From Flavobacteriales bacterium UBA5081 (lineage in GTDB: Bacteria > Bacteroidota > Bacteroidia > Flavobacteriales_E > Vicingaceae), in assembly GCA_002415785.1 (NCBI GenBank), contig DIAJ01000027.1, positions 176,190 to 216,122 of the forward strand: 39,933 bases of DNA. The letters are read 5' to 3'. Under the pieces are notes generated by a model, which saw only the letters and a list, made by a program, of their open reading frames with translations, did no database searches and had not been told where the DNA came from. A program made the translations under genes and the position numbers. Below are positions 34,358 to 39,933 of this stretch, in pieces (the first letter of the stretch is position 1; every line of letters begins with the position of its first letter).

Positions 34358-35308
34358 ATGATCAACGAAGAAAACATACATAAACTTTTAGCGAAGTACT
34401 TAGACAACAGTCTCAATGAAGATGAGAAAGCTGCCATTGAAAATTGGATCAATGCCAATGAAAAAAATCACGCTGAGTTTAAGGCTTATCAAAAGCTTTG
34501 GGAGGCTTCTGAAAACATTGACTCATCCAAGATAAAGGTAGATTCTGATGCCGCATGGAACAAGGTTTACGGCAAGATAAAGCAGCCAAGGATTCGCAAG
34601 TTAAATACATGGCACAAAGTAGCAGCTGCAATTACAGTCATTACGCTACTCAGTTCAGCAGTCTACCTTCTATTCAATCAAGAACTTCGTACGATTGAAC
34701 ACATCGCCGAACAAAACAAAAGCATTGAATTAAGTGATCAATCCTTTGTTGAACTCCAAAAAGGCAGTAAGCTTGTTTACTCCGAAAACTTTAATGAGAA
34801 CACTCGAAAAGTTAAACTTGAAGGAACAGCCAAGTTTGTTGTGGCAAAATCACCAAAGCCTTTTATAGTTGATGCCAAAGACGTTGAGGTTTCAGTTTTA
34901 GGAACTTCTTTTTTAGTGGAAGCCAATGAGAAAGACAGCTTGATCAAGATTTCAGTTTACAGCGGAAAAGTAGCTGTTAAGAGCAAGAAAACTGAGGAAA
35001 ATGTCACCTTAACTAAAAACCAAAAAGCGATTTATGACATTAGTCAGAGCACATTTAACATAGAAAATTCAAATAAGCAAACACTCACCTTTAAGCATAC
35101 ACCATTAGTGGAGGTTCTTGACACTTTAAGTAAAGTATTTAACGTTAAAATAGTTGTCAACCAAGAAGCCATTCGAAATTGTGTTTTCTCCGGACATTTG
35201 AGCAGCCATGATGTCAATCAAATTATTAAGCAGGTTTGTTACAGCTACGGCTTAAATGTTGAAAACAAACAAAATAAGTATCACATAAGTGGGAAACCCA
35301 ACTGCTAA
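34358..35308 (+). CDS. FecR-family anti-sigma factor
   Basis: A 316-residue inner-membrane regulator. A cytoplasmic N-terminal part (with DNSLNEDEKAAIENWINANE, which holds the sigma factor) is followed by one membrane segment (WHKVAAAITVITLLSSAVYL), the FecR domain (IELSDQSFVELQKGSKLVYS to KVAVKSKKTEENVTLTKNQK) and a DUF4974-like region (FKHTPLVEVLDTLSKVFNVK, FSGHLSSHDVNQIIKQVCYS) in the periplasm. The ATG at 34358, one base after the sigma stop, is preferred over a TTG at 34349 that lies inside the sigma gene. It overlaps the next gene's ATG by one base. It should receive its signal from an STN domain of an outer-membrane partner. Confidence 0.94.
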   Translation: MINEENIHKLLAKYLDNSLNEDEKAAIENWINANEKNHAEFKAYQKLWEASENIDSSKIKVDSDAAWNKVYGKIKQPRIRKLNTWHKVAAAITVITLLSSAVYLLFNQELRTIEHIAEQNKSIELSDQSFVELQKGSKLVYSENFNENTRKVKLEGTAKFVVAKSPKPFIVDAKDVEVSVLGTSFLVEANEKDSLIKISVYSGKVAVKSKKTEENVTLTKNQKAIYDISQSTFNIENSNKQTLTFKHTPLVEVLDTLSKVFNVKIVVNQEAIRNCVFSGHLSSHDVNQIIKQVCYSYGLNVENKQNKYHISGKPNC

Positions 35309-36918
35309 TGTCAAAATTTTTCAGCCTACTTTTTATCTGTCTGTTCAGTTTTTCTGCTTTTTCGCAAAAAAGGAGCAACTTTAGAGAAAGGGAGATCGCC
35401 ATTCAACAGTCGAATATTCAACTGGGAGAAGCTTTGCTATTAATTGCAGAACATGCCAATTTTAGCCTTTCTTTTAATCCTGCTATATTACCGGATAGCA
35501 TAGTTTCCCTCAAATATAGCGATCGTACTGCCAAAGAAATTTTTAAGGAAGTTTTGCCTCCGTATATTTTTTACAATGAATTAGGATCAAGTGTTATTCT
35601 GCAAAAGAAAAAGGAAATTGAACAAAAAAGTATTCATATATCCGGACAAATTCTTCATCGCCTCCCAATTGATCAAGCACTGGTTTTTGAAGTCAATGGT
35701 TTAGCCTCCACTTTTACCAATGAAGATGGGAAGTTTAGTTTAAAAGTGAAAAAGCCAAACAGCAGTAATATTGGCATTTCTGTTCATAAAGAAGGTTTTA
35801 AAGACAGCCTTATCCTCTTACCGTCAAAAACACAAGAAGTTTCCATAAAACTCGAGAAAAAAGCGTTAAAAGCCATTCCCAAAAAGGAGTTTAACTTAAC
35901 CAAAATCCCCCGTCTGTTTGTACCTAAAAAAGTGCAAATAAGAAACGAAAACATTACTGCTCACCTCTATAGAAAATATCAGCTTTCTTTGGTTCCAAGC
36001 ATTGGTACCAACCTAAAAATGGGCGGCTTGGTTGAAAATACTTACTCATTAAACGTAATTGGCGGTTATAGTTTAGGAAACAGCAAAGTAGAAATTGGTG
36101 GTGCTTTTAACATCAACAGAATTTACGCCGAAGGCATACAGATTGCCGGTGCTTTTAACCTTGTTGGAGAAAGCTTTAAGGGCGTGCAAATTGCCGGTTG
36201 GGGCAACCTCAACTTTGGCGAAAGCGAAGGTGTTCAATTGGCGGGAGCTTACAACCAAAGTAAATCGCTTAAGGGAACTCAAATTAGCGGTGGATTGAAC
36301 TTAGTGACAGATTCTGCCGAAGGCTTACAAATAGCTCCAATAAACTACAGCAAAGTGCTTGTTGGTAAACAAATTGGAATCGTTAACCTAGCCGATTCTG
36401 CGAGTGGAACACCCATTGGCCTTTTCAGCTATGTGAAAAAGAACGGCTACAATTCCTTAAGCCTTTCTACGAATGAGCTCACCTACACCAATCTCGATTT
36501 TAAAATGGGTGTGCCTTCTTTTTACAACATCTTTTCTGCCGGCTTTGGCTATCAGTACAATGACTTTATTTGGCAATATGGTATAGGTGTGGGAACAGAA
36601 AAAGTCCTAAACGACCAACGAAATATCAACAATGAGTTTCTCTTTCACTGGCTCTTTAAAGCCAATAAGCAAAACCAAACCAACTATGGTTTAGCCAAGT
36701 GGAAGCTTCTATTTCAGAACAAAAAGCAGCGTAAATTTCGTCTTTCTTATGGTCCTACTGTGAACGTATTGTTTCAGTCCAATGAGCAAGACGAAATGAG
36801 TCATCAGCTCCATCTGCCCTATTGTTTTTTCAAAACTGATGTGGGGAATTTAGAACTTAACTCTTGGGTGGGAGTTCATTTGTCGATTGGAATCAAAAGT
36901 TTTTTAACTCCCGATTAA
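35308..36918 (+). CDS. STN and carboxypeptidase-regulatory-like protein with surface repeats
   Basis: A 536-residue exported protein. Signal peptide (FFSLLFICLFSFSAFSQ) leads into an STN signalling domain (about 28-100: IQLGEALLLIAEHANFSLSF, PDSIVSLKYSDRTAKEIFKE), a carboxypeptidase-regulatory-like domain (about 108-185), a linker, then about seven units with a period near 16 residues carrying G-x-Q-I-A-G (GIQIAG 276, GVQIAG 292, GVQLAG 308, GTQISG 323, GLQIAP 339, GKQIGI 353, GTPIGL 367), similar to LA_2272-type surface repeats. The final part resembles outer-membrane beta strands (SFYNIFSAGFGYQYNDFIWQ, LNSWVGVHLSIGI). The STN is the natural partner of the FecR encoded just upstream. The receptor that follows has no STN itself. 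Confidence 0.85.
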   Translation: MSKFFSLLFICLFSFSAFSQKRSNFREREIAIQQSNIQLGEALLLIAEHANFSLSFNPAILPDSIVSLKYSDRTAKEIFKEVLPPYIFYNELGSSVILQKKKEIEQKSIHISGQILHRLPIDQALVFEVNGLASTFTNEDGKFSLKVKKPNSSNIGISVHKEGFKDSLILLPSKTQEVSIKLEKKALKAIPKKEFNLTKIPRLFVPKKVQIRNENITAHLYRKYQLSLVPSIGTNLKMGGLVENTYSLNVIGGYSLGNSKVEIGGAFNINRIYAEGIQIAGAFNLVGESFKGVQIAGWGNLNFGESEGVQLAGAYNQSKSLKGTQISGGLNLVTDSAEGLQIAPINYSKVLVGKQIGIVNLADSASGTPIGLFSYVKKNGYNSLSLSTNELTYTNLDFKMGVPSFYNIFSAGFGYQYNDFIWQYGIGVGTEKVLNDQRNINNEFLFHWLFKANKQNQTNYGLAKWKLLFQNKKQRKFRLSYGPTVNVLFQSNEQDEMSHQLHLPYCFFKTDVGNLELNSWVGVHLSIGIKSFLTPD

Positions 36919-36968
36919 GGGTAAACTCAAATGCTGTTGTCATATGGTAAAATAAAACCAAACACCTT

Positions 36969-39308
36969 ATGAACAAACAACAAATTACAACACTTTTTAG
37001 CTGCTTATTCCTTGCTTTTACACTTGCAGCACAGCAACCTAAACAAAATATCAGAGGAACTGTAATCGATGCGGATACAAAGTCGGGAATTCCCTTTGCC
37101 AATGTCAGTATTCTCAACTCAGATCCGCTTATTGGAACAACTACCGATCTAGATGGAAATTTTGTATTAGAAAATATCGCCGTTGGTAGAATTGACCTTA
37201 AAGTCTCCTACATCGGCTATGAAAACAAAGTGATTCCAAACATTCTGCTCATTTCCGGTAAGGAAAAGGTATTGACCATAGAGCTTAACGAATCATTTCA
37301 CCAATTGGATGAGGTGGTTGTTGAAGGTAACAAGAAGAACGAATCCAATAATGAAATGGCTTTGATGTCTTCCAAGAAGTTGTCCATTGAAGAGTCGAAG
37401 AGATATGCTGGAGCCATTAGCGATCCGGCTCGTTTGGTTTCTTCTTTTGCCGGAGTGGCTAATGAAGGCAGTGGCAACAACGACATCATTGTTCGTGGAA
37501 ACAATCCTCGCTTTATTCAATGGCGCTTAGAAGGTGTTGAAATACCCAACCCAAACCACTTTGCCATTGAAGGCTTAACCGGCGGTCCTATTAGCGCTTT
37601 AAACAGTCAAATGCTCGCCAATTCTGACTTTTACACCGGTGCTTTTGCTCCTGAATACGGAAACGCCTTATCGGGAATATTTGATATGAAGCTCCGAAAA
37701 GGCAACAACAAAAAAAGAGAATACAGCGCATCCATTGGAATTTTAGGAACGGACTTAACCACTGAAGGACCTTTTAAAAAAGGGACAAACAGCAGTTACC
37801 TCGCTAATTATAGATATTCAACGCTTAGTTTATTGGATAATCTAGGAGTTGTTGACTTTGGAGGTGTTCCAAAATATCAAGATTTCAGCTTTAAGCTAAA
37901 CTTTCCAAGCAACAAAGCAGGAGTTTTTTCTGTATTTGGTTTGGGGGGCAATAGTTCCATCAATTCCAAATATTATGAAAGTGAGCGCGAAGAAGTACTT
38001 ACGGAAGAGTTTGAACAAAAAAGCACTTTAGCCATTACAGGCTTGAATCACTTTATGCCACTCAATGATAAAACCTACTTAAAAACAACACTTTCCTATG
38101 CAATGAATGGCAGCGAATACAAAGAGAGCAGACCGTTTAACCAATCTTTCATCAATTTCCACGAAACCAACTTAAGCAAGGAAACATTCCGCTTGGCCAC
38201 TACGGCACACTACAAACACAACAGCCGACATAAGTTTCAGTTGGGCATCATTCAGTCGAACATGAGCTTTAGTTTTGAGAATGAATACTTTGATATCACA
38301 ACTAAAAAATACCTCAATGGACAAAATAACAATGGAAATGCTAGCCTAAGTCAAGCTTTTGCCACTTGGAATTGGAGAGTTACCGAAAGCTTAACAACGG
38401 TCAATGGTGTTCATGCAACAAAAAGTTCTTTAAATGAACGGATTTTTGTCGAAGCACGTTCTGCCTTGCGCTATGCGCTTAACGAACACAAAACCCTAAC
38501 TGCTGGTTTTGGAATGCACAGTAAAATGGCTTCTTTGCCCAATCACTATGCAATAGTTAACGAAAATGGAGCTTATCAAACGCCAAACAAAAATTTGGAA
38601 TTACTTCAAGCCACTCATTATGTTTTGGGCTATGAACAAACACTTAGCAAAAACTTATTCCTAAAAGTTGAAGCCTATTATCAAGAGCTCTACAACATTC
38701 CTTCTGCTCGTAATCCTGAAATTAACTATTCCTTAATCAATCAACACGACGATATTTTTACCGATCATCATTTAGTGAACAATGGAGAAGGAAAGAACAT
38801 TGGCTTAGAAGCCACATTGGAGCGCTTTTTCGCCAATGATTACTACTTTTTAATTACGGCTTCCCTGTATGATTCTAAATACAAAACCACAGATGGTAAA
38901 TGGAGAGATGCTCGCTTTAACGGGAATTACATTGCCAATGTACTTGCCGGAAAAGAATACAAAGTCGGCAAGACCAACAACAAAACCTTGGGCATAAATA
39001 CTAAAGTTAATTTATTAGGTGGCAGACGATATACTCCCATTAACTTAGAAAAGTCGATTGATGAAGGACATACGGTTTTTGAAGATAATCCTTACAGCAA
39101 AAAAGCAGACGACATCTTTTCCTTAAACATCGCACTGAACTATCGAATAAACAAAGAGAAATTAAGTCATGAGTTTAAAATGGATGTTCAAAATGTTACT
39201 ATGCAAGCAGCCGCCATTGATTACTATTACAACGAAGCCAGTCGTGAAGTTGAGGAAATCAATCAATTGTCGATGTTGCCTGTTTTAAGTTATACTATTC
39301 ATTTTTAA
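36969..39308 (+). CDS. TonB-dependent receptor of the FecI/FecR locus
   Basis: A 779-residue receptor: signal peptide (QITTLFSCLFLAFTLAAQQ), carboxypeptidase-regulatory-like domain (about 27-110: GTVIDADTKSGIPFANVSIL, TTTDLDGNFVLENIAVGRID), then a plug with LDEVVVEG, GSGNNDIIVRGNNPRFIQWR and TGAFAPEYGNALSGIFDMKL, and a barrel ending LSYTIHF. There is no STN domain. The ligand is unknown; the missing SusD partner argues against a glycan-uptake pair. It is the last gene of the sigma-FecR-STN-receptor group, 50 bases after the STN gene. Confidence 0.9.
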   Translation: MNKQQITTLFSCLFLAFTLAAQQPKQNIRGTVIDADTKSGIPFANVSILNSDPLIGTTTDLDGNFVLENIAVGRIDLKVSYIGYENKVIPNILLISGKEKVLTIELNESFHQLDEVVVEGNKKNESNNEMALMSSKKLSIEESKRYAGAISDPARLVSSFAGVANEGSGNNDIIVRGNNPRFIQWRLEGVEIPNPNHFAIEGLTGGPISALNSQMLANSDFYTGAFAPEYGNALSGIFDMKLRKGNNKKREYSASIGILGTDLTTEGPFKKGTNSSYLANYRYSTLSLLDNLGVVDFGGVPKYQDFSFKLNFPSNKAGVFSVFGLGGNSSINSKYYESEREEVLTEEFEQKSTLAITGLNHFMPLNDKTYLKTTLSYAMNGSEYKESRPFNQSFINFHETNLSKETFRLATTAHYKHNSRHKFQLGIIQSNMSFSFENEYFDITTKKYLNGQNNNGNASLSQAFATWNWRVTESLTTVNGVHATKSSLNERIFVEARSALRYALNEHKTLTAGFGMHSKMASLPNHYAIVNENGAYQTPNKNLELLQATHYVLGYEQTLSKNLFLKVEAYYQELYNIPSARNPEINYSLINQHDDIFTDHHLVNNGEGKNIGLEATLERFFANDYYFLITASLYDSKYKTTDGKWRDARFNGNYIANVLAGKEYKVGKTNNKTLGINTKVNLLGGRRYTPINLEKSIDEGHTVFEDNPYSKKADDIFSLNIALNYRINKEKLSHEFKMDVQNVTMQAAAIDYYYNEASREVEEINQLSMLPVLSYTIHF

Positions 39309-39400
39309 AAGTCATAATCTATTAAAACACTATTTATTTAACTTTACTTTCAATTTTTTATAGCTGTTAATCACCTTTTTATTGTAAGGAAATATCTATC

Positions 39401-39835
39401 GTGACAACTAATAATCATTCACATAATAAAATAATAATTGTACCTAAGAAGGTTATTGTACCAATTATAGCTATAGCCTTTTTAATGTTTATTACTCTGA
39501 TTTACTTAGATACGAAAGAAGCTCGGAACTATAAAAAAGCTGACTATAAGATGAAGATTGAGAAAGCATTAATAACCGGCAAAGAGGGTTATGGTAGCGG
39601 GCGAGGGGTTGTTTTCTATAAAGAAAACCACTTTATAAGTACTTCCTCAAAATATATTAGCTCAAATTGCAATTTTGATGACTGGAAAGGAGGCCCATTG
39701 TTGAAATTTAATTCTGAGCCTTATAAATACAGGCTTTTCGATCTTAGGTTACCCTACTCTGTGTTTAAGAAGGCGAATAACGATACATTGATTGTTGAAA
39801 AGGATAGCTGTACTCTAAAGTTTAAGTTAGATTAG
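39401..39835 (+). CDS. Uncharacterised membrane-anchored protein
   Basis: A 144-residue protein with one N-terminal membrane segment (VIVPIIAIAFLMFITLIYL, about 18-36), then a soluble domain with YGSGRGVVFYKENHFISTSS, LRLPYSVFKKANNDTLIVEK and the closing CTLKFKL. I recognise no family. The start is GTG at 39401; no in-frame ATG exists near the N terminus before the membrane segment. It lies 92 bases after the receptor in an AT-rich stretch and its relation to that operon is unclear. Confidence 0.6.
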   Translation: MTTNNHSHNKIIIVPKKVIVPIIAIAFLMFITLIYLDTKEARNYKKADYKMKIEKALITGKEGYGSGRGVVFYKENHFISTSSKYISSNCNFDDWKGGPLLKFNSEPYKYRLFDLRLPYSVFKKANNDTLIVEKDSCTLKFKLD

Positions 39836-39914
39836 AAAAGTATATAATATGAGTTTACTTCTATTTACCCAAATTGATTAGTGAATAACTAATCTGTTTT
39901 TTCAATACACTATC

Positions 39915-39933
39915 TTTACTTTTTTCCATTGAT
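39915..39933. repeat. Truncated copy of the terminator-like hairpin repeat
   Basis: TTTACTTTTTTCCATT (39915-39930) equals the reverse complement of bases 43-58 region of the first repeat up to its palindrome. It continues GAT and the window ends. The next bases are expected to be the matching arm GGAAAAAAGTAAA. It lacks the palindrome seen at 26-43, so it looks like the unoccupied form. It would follow the gene at 39401 as a terminator. Confidence 0.65.

Noticed and set aside
36969..39308. SusC/SusD-type glycan uptake locus
   Set aside because: No SusD-like lipoprotein or glycoside hydrolase follows, and the receptor is shorter than typical SusC proteins.

Overview
The window looks like chromosomal DNA of a member of the Bacteroidota, most likely a Flavobacteriales-type organism. 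Reasons seen in the sequence are three TonB-dependent receptors with N-terminal carboxypeptidase-regulatory-like domains, a FecI/FecR pair whose FecR ends in a DUF4974-like region, promoters of the TTG...TAnnTTTG type in place of -35/-10 boxes, several likely TTG starts, no obvious Shine-Dalgarno sequences, and families such as DUF4256, Porin_O_P and PepSY-like proteins. I cannot name a genus or species.

Layout: (1) 1-3910, a terminator-like hairpin with a small palindrome in its apex, then an HTTM (vitamin K-dependent carboxylase-like) membrane protein followed one base later by a FecA-like TonB-dependent receptor. (2) 4024-8690, a strikingly AT-rich two-gene cassette: a calcineurin-like metallophosphoesterase and a 1187-residue NACHT-type STAND NTPase with overlapping stop and start. 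It looks horizontally acquired and is my main candidate for an anti-phage defence system. (3) 8853-15774, a c-type haem-binding protein, then a small exported protein and a complete tripartite RND efflux pump (adaptor, permease, outer membrane factor) ending in a long-stemmed terminator. (4) 15890-21705 on the minus strand, a haem uptake operon (TonB-dependent receptor, HmuT, HmuU, HmuV) with an uncharacterised small protein upstream. (5) 21852-25512 on the minus strand, a two-component system followed by a PepSY-like protein and a porin gene interrupted by an in-frame amber codon. (6) 25602-26841, a fructosamine-kinase-family gene, then tRNA-Ala(GGC) with its own promoter, a partial copy of its own 3' end carrying a palindrome, and a strong terminator. 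(7) 26916-33700, a run of small plus-strand genes for small-molecule and stress functions: DUF4256, SnoaL-like, ArsR with SRPBCC, two DoxX-like proteins, YdeI-like, Crp/Fnr, DHFR-like, DinB, a broken methyltransferase, and a CPBP protease. (8) 33733-39308, ECF sigma factor, FecR anti-sigma, an STN-domain repeat protein and a TonB-dependent receptor: a surface-signalling uptake locus in which the STN signalling domain is on a separate protein. (9) 39401-39933, an unknown membrane-anchored protein and, at the very edge, the start of a second copy of the hairpin repeat seen at base 14.

How the parts work together: three loci (HTTM-receptor, haem operon, FecI/R-receptor) serve TonB-driven nutrient or metal acquisition. 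The RND pump and the stress-gene run handle toxic compounds. The two-component unit probably controls an envelope response whose porin output is now broken. The NACHT cassette sits between otherwise housekeeping-like loci with no integrase or transposase beside it.
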